DNA of 64,000 nt from Tuctoria greenei (taxonomy: Eukaryota; Streptophyta; Magnoliopsida; Poales; Poaceae), in contig JAYESD010000001.1 of assembly GCA_036927565.1 (NCBI GenBank), positions 275,043,560-275,107,559 of the forward strand. The letters are read 5' to 3'. The position numbers and the translations under genes were made by a program. The notes below the pieces were generated by a model that did no database searches, was not told the DNA's origin, and saw nothing but the letters and a program-made list of their open reading frames with translations. This document shows, in pieces, positions 46,799-57,720 of this stretch; position 1 is the first letter of the stretch; the number at the start of each line of letters is the position of its first letter.

Positions 46799-47540
46799 GT
46801 GTACTTCATCAGTGAAGTACTCCACAACGCCAAGACAAGATACATTGAGGTGCATAAACTGATTTACGCAGTTCTTATTGCCTCAAGGAAGCTTCGTCAC
46901 TACTTCCAAGCTCACAAAATATCAGTGGTAACTTCTTTTACACTGCGTGCTATTTTGCATAACCCTAATTCTACTGGGAACATGGCAAAGTGGGCAATGG
47001 AACTGGCCAAATTCGATCTAGAATTCGTGTCTGACAAGCAATCAAAAGTCAAGCCTTGGCTAACTTCATGGCGGGGTGGACCCAATCTCCATCAAACCCT
47101 GGGGGCCACAGTGAACAGAAACCAGAACCCAAAGTTCCGGTATTCATCGAGCCTCACTGGACCCTCTACTTCGACGTCTTCGTGCAAAAGCACGGGGCCG
47201 GAGCTAGAATCCTTCTCCTCGCTCTGACGGGGGAGAAGGTCAAGTACATGGTACACCTTGATTTCAAGGCAACCAACAACATGGCGGAGTATGAAGCTCT
47301 CATCTATGGACTCAAGGTAGCACTATCTTATGGTGTAAAATAGCTGTTGGTGAAGGGAGATTCACAACTCATCATAAAACAATTCAAAAGTGAATGCTCC
47401 TGCAAAAATCCTTAACTAGCTGCTTATCTCCTTGAAGTCTAGAGACTTCAGAAGGACTTCGAAGTCCTGGATCTCCATCATGTTCAGCGTCTTCACAACG
47501 CTAAAGCCGACGAGCTCTCGACGAAAGCCTCAACCCGATC
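46799..47540 (+). pseudogene. Tat-B RNase H and second (archaeal-type) RNase H
   Basis: 46799-47055 is the retroviral-type RNase H remnant: VYFISEVLHNAKTRY, the YIEVHKLIYAVLIASRKLRHYF block and MAKWAMELAKFD. After a frame change, 47150-47400 is the second RNase H, with WTLYFD, the NNMAEYEALIYGLK block carrying its catalytic Glu, and a GDSQLIIKQ block after a TAG at 47341. Two RNase H domains in a row are the mark of the Tat lineage. The FDG start of the second domain is FDV here. Confidence 0.88.
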
Positions 47541-49130
47541 TCTGGCTCTTGATGGAATCTTCATCCAGAGGTTGTCAAAACCAATAGCTCAGCATGTCGA
47601 ACTGAGCGAAGGGGGCGAGACCAGCACCACGAAGATGGCAGTCCCGGTGGCCCTGCTACCATGGCGTCCATTAAGGGTCGTAGGTGCTGTCGAGAGCTCC
47701 GAGCAACCGAGCACACAAGAATCAGAAGCTCAAGTTAGCTCCGATGCATGGATCTCAGAGATCTGGAGCTACTTGAAAGACAATATCTTTCTTGAATACA
47801 GTGTATCCGCTGACCGGATTGTCAAATTGGCTAAAAGATAGACGTTGGTAGAAGGAGATCTCTACCGACGCGGTGCCAATGGCATCCCAATGTGGTGCAT
47901 TGCAAGGGAAGAAGGTCGCGAGCTCCTCACGGAAATCCATGGAGGCGAGTGTGGGAATAATGCTTCTTCCCGCACGCTGGTTGGTAAAGCCTTTCGGCAT
48001 GGCTTTTACTGGCCTACAGCACTTTAGGATGCAGTTGAGCTAGTGAGAAAATGTGAAGCGTGCCAGTTCCAGACAAAACAAATTCACACACTGACTCAAT
48101 CGCTACAAATAATACCTCCTACATGGCCATTCGCTGTGTGGGTTTGGACATCTTGGGACATTTCCCAAAAGTTGTCGGAGGTTACAGGTTCCTGTATGTC
48201 GCCATCGACAAGTTCACTAAGTGGCCGGAAGCAACTCCAGTTGTGAAAATCAACAAGCAATCAACAATCAAGTTCTTGAAGTCCATTATATGCAGGTTTG
48301 GAGTTCTGAACAAAGTCATAACTGACAACGGAACTCAATTTACAAGTGATGCATTTCAAGAATATTGCGAAAACCTCGGCATTCAACTAAGATACGCTTC
48401 AGTAGCTCATCTAGCAAGCAATGGCCAAGTAGAGAGAGCAAATGCTAAAAATTTAAAGGGACTCAAGACGCGCACGTACGAGCGCCTAAAAAAGCATGGA
48501 GCCAACTGGATTGAAGATATTCCATCCACGCTATGGGCGAACAGGATAACACCTAACCAGTCAACTGGGGAGACTTCATTCTTCTTGGTGTACGGAGCTG
48601 AAGCAGTCCTTCCTCCGGAGATCACCTTGGGGTCCCTCCAGGTCCGGACCTTTGACAAAGCCACGCAGGATCAGCTCCAGCGTGAACACCTTGACCTCGT
48701 CGACGAGCGAAGGTGCCAAGCAGCTGTTCGGAATGCACGTTATCGCCAAGCGCTTCGGCGCTATCATCAAAGGCATGTGCGCAACTGACAGCTCCAGGAA
48801 GATGATCTGGTGCTTCAGAAGATACTAACTTGAGAAGGAATGAACAAACATTCTCCCAGCTGGGAAGGTCCATTCCGAGTGATCAAAGTATCCCGTCCCG
48901 AATGCATTCGCTTAGCAACTGAGGATGGGATTCCGCTCCCTAGTCCTTGGAACATCGAGCACCTCCGTAAGTTTTATGCTTACAATCATGGAGGTGGGCC
49001 TGTAATTACACATGATGTATGTTATAGAGTCAATAAACAGACAGTAGTAGGACCTCTGGGGAACATCCGTACCCCTCAGGGAGGGTCCGGGAGATTCAAG
49101 TACACTACAGTTACTGCACTAAAGGTGTAA
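47541..49130 (+). pseudogene. Tat-B integrase
   Basis: The zinc finger lies at 47930-48080 (EIHGGECGNN where the second His is expected but Asn is seen, then CEACQF). The core lies at 48130-48500 with the acidic residues in GLDILGHF, TDNGTQF and SNGQVERAN, spaced as a D,D-35-E core. The C-terminal part is FFLVYGAEAVLPPEI, with WEGPFRVIKVSRP and WNIEHLRKFY at 48860-48985. There are frame changes near 48150 and 48790, and stops at 47839 and 48026. It would insert the cDNA in the nucleus. Confidence 0.9.
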
Positions 49131-50213
49131 CTACCTACCCTAGGTTGGTACAAGATGTATAGCGCACTTAGCTTGGTCTCGCACCCTAAGTGTGTCCTTG
49201 TGTCCCCTGTAATCCAGACCTATAATGAAAGACATTGTTGTGTAAAAACAGGCTCCACGTGCATTTATCTTTGTACAAGGCTCGATATATCAAATTATTA
49301 TTTTTACCTTTCTTGTCTATAATAAAGTTGTGCAATTCTTTTTTACTTTTTGTCCAAGTTATTCATATATGTTACAAGTTATATAGGTGGTCTCTCTGAA
49401 TCTTAACATGTTATATAGTCTACTTGTCTGATCGCCAAGCCAACATAGGTCCGGAGTGTGCTATCGACTTAGCCTGGTCCTGCACCCTAAGTACGTCACT
49501 CTACCTACACTCCGGCAGGCCACAGTAGGGTGAGTACTAGAAAAGCATATGGGTCCAAAAAGATTACATCAATATACTTGTTACCATATCGAGTTTCTTC
49601 GGATTTAAAACTCAAATAAGAATGATAAGTCACAAACGATTTATAGAAAAGAGGATGAATTTTACTCTTTTCTTGTATTTAATAAGCAGGAAAAACAGAA
49701 ATTCATAGCAATGGTGGATGACGCCGGAGCTACTAAGCTCTGACATCCTCCAAGGGGGCCCGCCGTCAATGTTTAATATGTTGACAATGGGTGTCGTCGG
49801 AGCTACAAAGCTCCAACAACCCCTGGAGGCATAAATTCAACTATTCGTGCGGCGACATCAGGAGCTACCAACCTCCAACCGTCAATGTCTATATGTTGAT
49901 ACTGGGAATTGTCAGAGCTACCAAGCTCCGCCAATCCCAGGGGGCCTGTCTTCGACGCCTCAGAATTGAAGACTTCGGACCTAAAATCTACAAGTGTGAA
50001 GCATTCAAGTCATCAACATACTGCCATAACCTTTGGTACATGTACACACTTCAATTGTACACATGTACCAGAGGGCCAACAAGATACAACACAATATATT
50101 GAAGACAAAGTGAAATTCATGACAGAAAGGAGGATTTCATTAATCAAAAGTACTGGATTACAAAATTGGGGTTACAAGGGGCAAAAGGAGAAAAGTCCTA
50201 GCCACTGGAGGAT
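49131..50213 (+). other. Tat-B region between pol and the antisense gene, with hairpin repeats
   Basis: Non-coding. It contains a repeated GCACCCTAAGT motif (49188, 49484) and a run of short hairpins of the form GGAGCT-ACTA-AGCTCC at 49725-49741, 49799-49814, 49861-49876 and 49913-49929. These are separated by a repeated GTCAATGT..TATGTTGA stretch. The same layout occurs in Tat-C (57721-58963). Confidence 0.75.
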
Positions 50214-53200
50214 CTAAGTCCTGTGGAAAAACGAAGTAACCTTCTCAACATATTCTTGGACACTAGCTCTGGTGACATCCTCTTCCTCGGCGATGATTCC
50301 TTCAAAGACTGGATCAAGAGAGAATTGAGGGTCTTGACTTTTGTAACACGCGAAGACATACTCGACGACGTTCTTGACCAAGGATTTACCCTCCGTCTCC
50401 AGCTGATCGGCGATGACATTACCCATCGCGTCGAGTTTGCTGCCAGCAGAACCAAGTGCCACTAGCGTCTGGTCCAGCTCCTGTGTTGGGTCCTCTGGGC
50501 GTACTGGAATGAAACAAAGAGGCACAAGGGCCCTGTCCGCACATCCCAAGAAGTCCCATACCATCAAGGACTCGGTTGATTTCGAGCTATGCAGCTCTTT
50601 CAGTGACCTCTGGGCAGCCGCTAACTCTGAACTATACCGAGCAAGGTGTTCCACCACTTTGGCATGTTGCTGCATACTTTCAACAACCTGTTTCTCGCGG
50701 TCTGTTAGCTCTGACTCCCGGAGGTGGATGCGGTTTGGACTCTCCGCCAGGTCTTTCTCCCTGTCTCTCACTTTCCCTTCCCTGATGGCAACATCAGCTT
50801 CTCTTTTTGAGAGCTCTTGCCCCATCTTCCAGTACTTCTTCCTTTCATCTTCACTCCACTGCTCAAACTTCTTTGAGTGATCCGCCAAATTCTGTTCACC
50901 CAGAGTCAAATTTGGGTTGACCTCCGCCTCCCTCTTCATGACATCCTCCTGCTGCTCAAGGAGCTTCTCCTCCCTCGCCTCCAGGTCTGCTCGGCGCTTC
51001 AAGAGAGCCTCATTACATTCATTGAGGCTTTTGTGACACTCATCACCAGCATCATGCCTCTCCTTGGCTTGATCAAGGATTTCTCTAGAGTTAGCGTCGA
51101 GCGTCCAGATGGCAGGCTCCTCCTCAAGCAGCTTATCCTAGTACTCTAACCAGGCCTTCTCCCTCTTTATGCATTCTTTCTGGTCGGCTAGCCTCATCTG
51201 GGCAAGCCTGGTATCAAAATGGAGTCTGTTGCGCCAATGCCTCAAGGTATTGTGCTCCTTCTCCAGGGCTTTCCTCTCATGATCGAAGGACAGTTGGACC
51301 TGTCAGAGGCTGGAGCGGGCGTTGTCTATAGATAATGCAAAAGGGATAGGCTTCGGACCTGCTGGAACCATATCTGCAGGATCCAGAGGGTTCTCCATTA
51401 CAAAAATAGGGTCCCACTCTACGAGAGAGGACCCTTGAGCTTCTGCGGCACTGGGACCGCTCTCTGGGAACCCTTCAGCAGCAGCAAAAGAGGAACCAAC
51501 TAGGGGAACTCCCACCACCGGAGAAGAAGCTGAAGGTGCTGCCTCCAGGTTTTCAGTTGCTGGCTCCGAAGGCGGAGGACCTGCCGCCACCTCTTCAGGT
51601 TGCTCTGGATCTGGTTCGGCTACCTCCGGAGCAATGGCAGGGGCTCCATCTGGGACCTCTATCGCCACTGGCTCAGGCGCCAGCACGTAGGCTTCCTCCG
51701 ATTCAATGACCGGAGCTTCAGGCGCCTCCGGCTCAATCGTCAGACATTCAGCCGCTTCTGGCACGAGGGTCAGGGCTTCAGTGATTTCTGGCTCAATAGC
51801 TGGGGCTTCAACTACCTCTGGCTCAGCGGCCAGGGCTTCAATGACTTCTAGCTCAAAGGCAGGAACTTCTGGCGTCACTGGTGCTGGAGCATCAGCCTCC
51901 GCCACCATCACCAGGGGTACATCATCGACTTCTCCCCTGTGGTTCAGCGCTACCACAGAAGCTTCGGGCGAGGACTCCGAGTCCAAGTTCACGACAGTTG
52001 GCACCGGAGCTGTCGCAACTTCTGTCTCCACTTGAGGAGGAAGCTCAGCGCTTGATGTCGAAGCTTCGGCAGGTGCAGCTTGACCCGCCGCGACAGGCGC
52101 CGAAGTTCCTGAACCCTTCTTCGACACCCTAGAAATAAAGGGAAGAGAAGATTAAAGACATGCCAAAAAACAAAACTAGCATTTTAAGGTGAGCAATCAA
52201 TGCTTACCTAGGGATGCTACCACCCCAATCGCCTCGGAACCTCTTCTTCTATGGCCTAGAGCTAGAGCCCACCAAGTCTAGTGAGACAACGGCTTCTAAT
52301 TTCAGTTGAGGACCACTCGCAGTAGTCGGAGTCCTTTCGGTCGGAGCTTCTCTTGGTCGGGAAGAACTCCCGGGCCTGGAGATTTTAGCCGGCACTGAGG
52401 TCGAGGTCGACTGTCCGGAGCTGACGCCTCCTGAAGACGCTTGCACCGGAGCAGGGGTAGCTACAGAAGACCTCCCTTGCCGGGGAGAAGGAGACGTGGT
52501 AAAAGGAGCAGCTCTGACGGACCTCCCGTCAGCGTGCTTCAACTTTCTCTTCTGGCTAGAGGGCTCAGCTGGATCTTTACCCTTGCCTTTGCTGGTGTCT
52601 TCAATCCTCCGGCTCGGGGCAGAAGCAGGACCACCCTCAGAAGCTCCGTGGATCACCAACCTGGTGGTCGGACGTCTTTCCACCTCACCAAGGTCATCAA
52701 GCGCCGGCATCTTCCTCCGGAGCTCCCTACTGAACTGTACCTCCATGTTCAGAGGGAGGAAAGCTGCCGGTGGAACTAAGTCAAGCACCATGCTGGAATT
52801 TCTTAAGATGAAGCTCCAAAGCTTCATCATTTAAGTTGGATTTCAGACCGGTTTCAACCCGGTCGTCATCCATTACGCTGTTGAGGGCCCATGCGAGCTT
52901 CTCCCTCTTCTTCAGTGGAGCTCATATATTGACCAGGAAGTTGCAGAAGACCATATGAGGAGTCACTCCACCCTCCACGCATTCGCGGATCCTGGTCAAG
53001 ACGGGGTTGAAGGCATCTGACACCACCGGAACTACACTCCAGGCGTCGGTGTCAACATTGGGGAGACCTTCGGGCAGCTCCAACTTCTCATGCTCCTCCA
53101 CTGCAATGATGATCCAATCTTTCTTCCAGTCGTCCCATTTGTTGGAAGGAAATGACTTCAAGTATTTGAAGGGGCAGTTCTTGCGCTTCACGAAATAGTA

Positions 53201-53942
53201 GAAGCCAAGAAACTCAGTCCCCTTGCTGGTGGTGTGGATGGTGAAAAAGGTGCGGAATAGCTCGACGCAGGGAGGAATACCCACCCACATCTCGCAAAAG
53301 TGGACGAACATCGCCAAGAGAAGAAGAGAATGGGGGCCAAGGTGATACAGCTGCAGACCATAAAAGTCCAGCAGCATCAAAAGAAAAGTAGAGAAAGGTG
53401 GAATGAATTCCACCATGGCGTACGCCGAGAAGTACACCATGTCGCCATTGCGCTCCTTCTTGAACGGGAGCTTGCCAGCGCGAACCAAGTGGTTGAAGAA
53501 GTCACTGGACCACCCCATATAGGTCCAGACCTTCTTCAGATCATCGTCACTCTTGAGGCGGCTCTTGGGGATACCCAACTCCATCACGACAAAGTGGAGC
53601 AAAGGAAGGGAAGTTAGGCGGAGTTTGGGAGGCTCTGAGCGCAAATTTGATCGAAGGCTTAAAGAGTCCTCAAACCGTGCGCACTTTCCCTCTTAAGTAA
53701 GCCTCTGCGACACTTGGATGGAAACCGCCATGAGAACGAAGGCACTTTTCAAAAGTCTACCCCGTCAATGACGAGTGGGCCGGGGCCACCCCAAAGAAGA
53801 GATCGAGGTTCTTACCCAAGGCAAACCTTGTCATGATGAGCGGCGGGAAACTCAATGGCGGCACCCTGACAGGGCGCGTGGAACCGATACGGTTTTCATG
53901 TTGGGAACCGACGACCTTCAATTGCGTGAGATCCTCACTCAA
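50214..53942 (-). pseudogene. Tat-B antisense accessory gene: Transposase_28-like domain, linker, intron, coiled coil
   Basis: Minus strand. The Transposase_28-like domain is in 53644-52922 (LLAMFVHFCEMWVGIPP, FFTIHTTSKGTEFLGFY, DWIIIAVEEHE). After a TGA (CGA-type change) and a frameshift near 52800, a Ser/Pro-rich basic linker runs to 52208. An intron lies at 52207-52129. The second exon (52128-50214) has a Glu-Pro-Glu-Ala repeat region (about 51900-51600) and then a long coiled coil (RREADLEAREEKL-type), ending at TAG 50214. TGA 51303 and TAG 51139 interrupt the otherwise single second-exon frame. 53942-53757 may be part of its N-terminus. Its function is unknown. Confidence 0.78.
52129..52207 (-). 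other. putative 79-bp spliceosomal intron (Tat-B accessory gene)
   Basis: Minus strand: donor GTAAGCA, acceptor CCCTTTATTTCTAG, T-rich. Removal joins the frames in phase 2 within an Arg codon (AG|G). Tat-A has the same phase, nearly the same length and the same place between linker and coiled-coil exon. Confidence 0.75.
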
Positions 53943-53958
53943 AGATCTTATATGCCGC

Positions 53959-54861
53959 TGTCGGTACCCTGAGTATCGTATACCCCTTGAGATTGCAAAG
54001 ATCTCAAGGAAATTTCATCAACTTGATTTGAAGACCTTCAGAGGCCCACATGTCAGACATAACCGAACCCGCTTCCCCAACATGGTTAGTCCCTGGGTCG
54101 CCATGTGTACCATCAAACCGGAGCTACCGCCCACAAGGGGGAAGCTCCAGGCTATGTACCATAACGGCACCCCCGGACCTAACCCCAGACCGGGGAAGCT
54201 CCAGAACTAACACGTGTCTGGTGGAATCAGACCTATCTGTTTCCCACAGTATGCTCCAGAGCTGCCACGTGTCCAAACGTCGGATCTTCAGCCTCAAAGC
54301 TCCGGTAGAATCCACAACGGCTCCGGATCTTCAAAGGGGAATCAAGGACTTCAAGACCCGATTAAGTGTCATTAATACTATGTTAATGACACACGATCGG
54401 ACGACCCTTATTACTAGTAACGGCGCTGTCAAAGCCCGTAACTCGGTCATTAAGGGTAATTAGGCGCATCAAATGTGTATCAATATTAGTAGCCGCCGGG
54501 GCCACATGTCGGGCCAGGCCAACTTGTAACGGTCTGTCCTTGTACTATAAAAGGACAGGCCGACGATACATAGGGATCGAGGCTGAGAACATCTGGTCTG
54601 ATCTGATCTGATCTGGTCTGATCGGCTCACACGCGCTCTCAACTCACGTCACTTGAGTTGATTTCATACATCCAATACAACACCAACACACCCCGTGGAG
54701 TAGGGTATTACGCTTAGGCGGCCCGAACAACGTAAATCTATGTGTCTCCTGTGTCATTTTACATTTCACCTTCTTGAATCTCCGCGCGCCCACATCGAAC
54801 CTCAAACTCCGCAAACACTTTTAGTAGTGTTAGGAGATCTGCCGGATCAAAACCACCGACA
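53959..54861 (+). repeat. 5' LTR of Tat-C (903 bp)
   Basis: It starts TGTCGGTACCCTGAGTA and ends AACCACCGACA. The TATA box TATAAAAGG is at 54546-54554. Downstream lies a short ATCTG pentamer run (about 54590-54625). Many GCTCCGG words occur in U3. Confidence 0.92.
54546..54552 (+). promoter_or_regulatory. TATA box of Tat-C 5' LTR
   Basis: TATAAAA, about 315 bp before the LTR end, followed by GGACAGGCC. Good plant consensus. Confidence 0.7.
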
Positions 54862-54863
54862 GT

Positions 54864-54875
54864 TGGCGCGCCAAG
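54864..54875 (+). other. primer binding site of Tat-C
   Basis: TGGCGCGCCAAG, two bases after the LTR end. Confidence 0.88.
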
Positions 54876-54898
54876 AAGGGGCGCCTGAGATTTCAAGA

Positions 54899-57307
54899 AT
54901 GGTGAACCCAGCTGCTGAATCATCCAATGGGCATCCCGCTGTTCAAGATGCTGGGGGCAATCTCTCCAATATGCAACCACCAGCAGGAACCTCAGTTCCA
55001 GCAGGAGTCACACTTCCACCACCGCAGCCTTCACCAGCAAATCAAGCTGGGCAGCGCGATGGTGCACCGGCGTCAATCAATGCGTCGGCGAATCTTGACA
55101 ACCCGGAACACGCGCTCCATGCAGCACGTGCTCTCCTTCAGCGCCCACCACCTCCGGATGCATCCTGAGATGCAATGGAGCAGTGGAGGGCCAATGTGGA
55201 ACACTTTGTTGCAGCAGCAACCGACCGCATCAGCAACCAGGGGCCTCCTCCTTCAGGACGGGCCCCGTCGCAGCAACGAACCTTGTCTGGCAGACTTGGT
55301 CCGCACGTTTCCAACAATAGGAGATATGCTGCGTCACAGCAAGTGACGTCGTTGCCCTCCGGGGAGCGGCGCACTCACACGGTATCAAGGCTTTCAACTC
55401 ATGACCTCCGGGCGGAGCTTGATCGCCGATACCGTCAACAAGACGGCCGAGTCCATATAGAGCGTGCTCGTGAAAGATGAGAAGCTCAGGACATTCCTGC
55501 TCTTGAAGGAGTAGGATGAGGCTGTTCAGCCCTGGCCATGCATCTGCGTATGGTCAGGTGGCCACAGAAATTCCGGCCTCACCTGCCAGAGAAGTTTGAC
55601 GGGACCGTTAATCCCGTCGAATTTCTTCAGATTTACTCCACTGCTATCCTGGCAGCTGGAGGAAATGAGGCCATAATGGCCAACTATTTTCCAGTGGCTT
55701 TAACTGGGACCGCCCGGTCCTGGTTTATGAGCCTTCCACCCAACTCCATCAACAGTTGGGAGGAGTTGTGCCAACAGTTCACCTCCAACTTCGGGAGTTC
55801 ATACATCCGACCAGGCACCAAACTGGACCTCTTTGCAGTCGTGCAAAAAGGGGGAGAATCCCTGTGATCATTCATCCAAAGATTCTCTCAGGTACAAAAC
55901 ACTATCCCTTCTATCTCTAGATCTTCTGTCATTGTGGCATTTAGACAGGGTGTACGGGATAAGAAGATGTTGGAGAAACTGGCGATCAAGGAGATCACCA
56001 GTGTCACAGAACTCTTCAGCTTGGTTGACAAATGTGCCAGAGCTGCGGAGGGCCGTGAAATGCACTCCAAACCACCTCCGGAGGATCGCAAGAAATCCTC
56101 CAAAGGCGAAGCCACTACCTTCGGGAGTGGCAAAAAGAAGAAAAAGACCAACGGCAAGAAGAAGCCGTCGGCCGGCGCATCTAATGTTGCTACTGCAGCA
56201 GCTTCGGGTGGTCGGGGGCCACGCCCCGAGAAGCGACCTCGACCGTCTTCTGAAGAAGGTGGCAAACCTAAGGTGTGGTGTCCAATTCATAAGACGGACA
56301 GCCACAGTTTGGAAGACTGCTGGGAGGTCCAAAACCTTGCCGAGCGCTACAACAAGTGCCGGGAAGAAGTTCCTTCCCGACAGAGGGAAGGAAAACAAAA
56401 AGTTGACGAAGCTCCGGCTGAAGAGTAGTTAGGTTTTCAGGATCCTAAAAAGGTCCTGAAGGCCATCTACACCTCCGTCGACGACGATTTTGATGTCTCT
56501 GACAACGAGCGTCGGAAGACCATGAACAACATTTTTGGTGGATCATGGGACATCACCTCCCGCTGCGTCCTCAAGACAATGCGTCGGGACATGGCCGTTG
56601 TAGCTCCTACAGCATGGGCGGAGCCTCATCGGAAGTGGATGGACATAGCCATCACTTTTGATGCTTCAGACTGCCCTCGAAGCATGGTTGGAGCAGGCCA
56701 GTTACCTTTGATGGAATCTCCTACCATCAATAACATTCAGCTCCACCATGTTATGGTAGACGGAGGTTCAGGGCTGAACCTCATAAGCTTTGAAGCTTTT
56801 ACCAAGCTTCAGCTCCGACCTTCGGATCTTCACCCCTCCCGACCTTTCTCCGGAGTAGGTCCGGGAGCCATTACCCCACTCGGTGCTATTACTCTCCCTG
56901 TTACCTTCGGGACCCGGGAGAAGTATCGCACTGAGAAGTTGGTCTTTGACGTTGCTCAGATCAACTTACCTTTCAACGCCATCTTGGGTAGGTCTGCCTT
57001 GTACAAATTCATGGCAGCTGCTCATTATGGCTATCTGGTGTTAAAGATGTCAACACCAGTAGGCGTTCTCTGGATCCGCGGAGATCGCACTGCCGGAGTA
57101 ACCGCTCTGGAAGAACTTCATGCGCTTACTACGGCGCAAGAGGAGGACTCCAGGCAGGAGCAAGCTCCAAAACCCCCGAGCATTCGTCAACGAGGCTCGA
57201 CTTCTGCACCTCGTGTGCAGCCAAGCGGCGACACCGACATTCCCATCAAAGTCGTCCAAATTGGCTCCTCTATGGGCCAACAGGACAACTCCAAACCGGT
57301 CAACTAG
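54899..57307 (+). pseudogene. Tat-C gag and protease, one frame with five nonsense changes
   Basis: The ATG at 54899 (MVNPAAESSNG) is followed by a Pro-rich region and the Retrotrans_gag domain (55580-55860: LPEKFDGTVNPVEFLQIY, FPVALTGTARSWFMSLPP). A Lys-rich stretch and a CxxH..C-like zinc site (WCPIHKTDSHSLEDCW, about 56276) come next, then the protease with VMVDGGSGLNLI (56755). All pieces lie in one frame, with stops near 55166, 55476, 55518, 55865 (all TGA) and 56426 (TAG). The frame ends at 57307, just after the deletion junction. Confidence 0.92.
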
Positions 57308-57720
57308 AGAGACACCCTTCTTCCTGGTGTATAGAGCTGAAGCAATCTTTCCTCCGGAAATCACCTTGGGGTCACTCCGGGTCCGGACCTTCGACGAAGC
57401 CACGCAGGACCAGCTCCGGCGTGAAGACCTAGACCTCCTTGAGGAGGGAAGGTGCCAAGCAGCTGTTCGGAACGCCCGATACCGCCAAGCCCTTCGGAGC
57501 TATCATCAGCGGCATGTACACAACCGACAGCTCAAGGAAGGCGATTTGGTGTTACGGAGAATACAATCCAGAAAATGGTTAAACAAACTCTCCCCCAGCT
57601 GGTAGGGACCCTTCTGAGTGATTAAAGTATCCCGTCCTGGAAGCGTTCGCTTGGCTACCGAGGATGGGACACCTCTCCCAAATCCTTGGAATATTGAGCA
57701 CCTCCGTAAGTTCTACACTT
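57266..57720 (+). pseudogene. Tat-C integrase C-terminal remnant
   Basis: After the junction at about 57265-57271 the sequence matches the Tat-B integrase end from 48531 (FFLVYRAEAIFPPEI, QAAVRNARYRQALR, then WNIEHLRKFY near 57690). The frame differs from gag. A TAG at 57603 and a TGA shortly after interrupt it. The catalytic core is absent. Confidence 0.88.

Larger units (their letters stand above)
42099..53958 (+). mobile_element. Tat-lineage Ty3/gypsy element with antisense gene (Tat-B)
   Basis: 5' LTR, primer binding site, gag, protease, RT, RNase H, a second archaeal-type RNase H and integrase on the plus strand, followed by a spacer and an accessory gene on the minus strand. The second RNase H places it in the Tat lineage. 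The 3' LTR is not in the window: Tat-C inserted at 53958/53959 and carries the remainder to the right. agggt (42094-42098) is the presumed left target duplication. All ORFs are broken. Confidence 0.87.

Noticed and set aside
52441..52834. Plus-strand frames of about 112 codons overlapping the antisense gene
   Set aside because: Shadow frames of the G/C-rich linker of the minus-strand gene; no domain and no counterpart in Tat-A.
53959..54861. 3' LTR of Tat-B
   Set aside because: It is followed by a primer binding site and gag and matches 58964-59376 closely, but is strongly diverged from the Tat-B 5' LTR; it is the 5' LTR of Tat-C.
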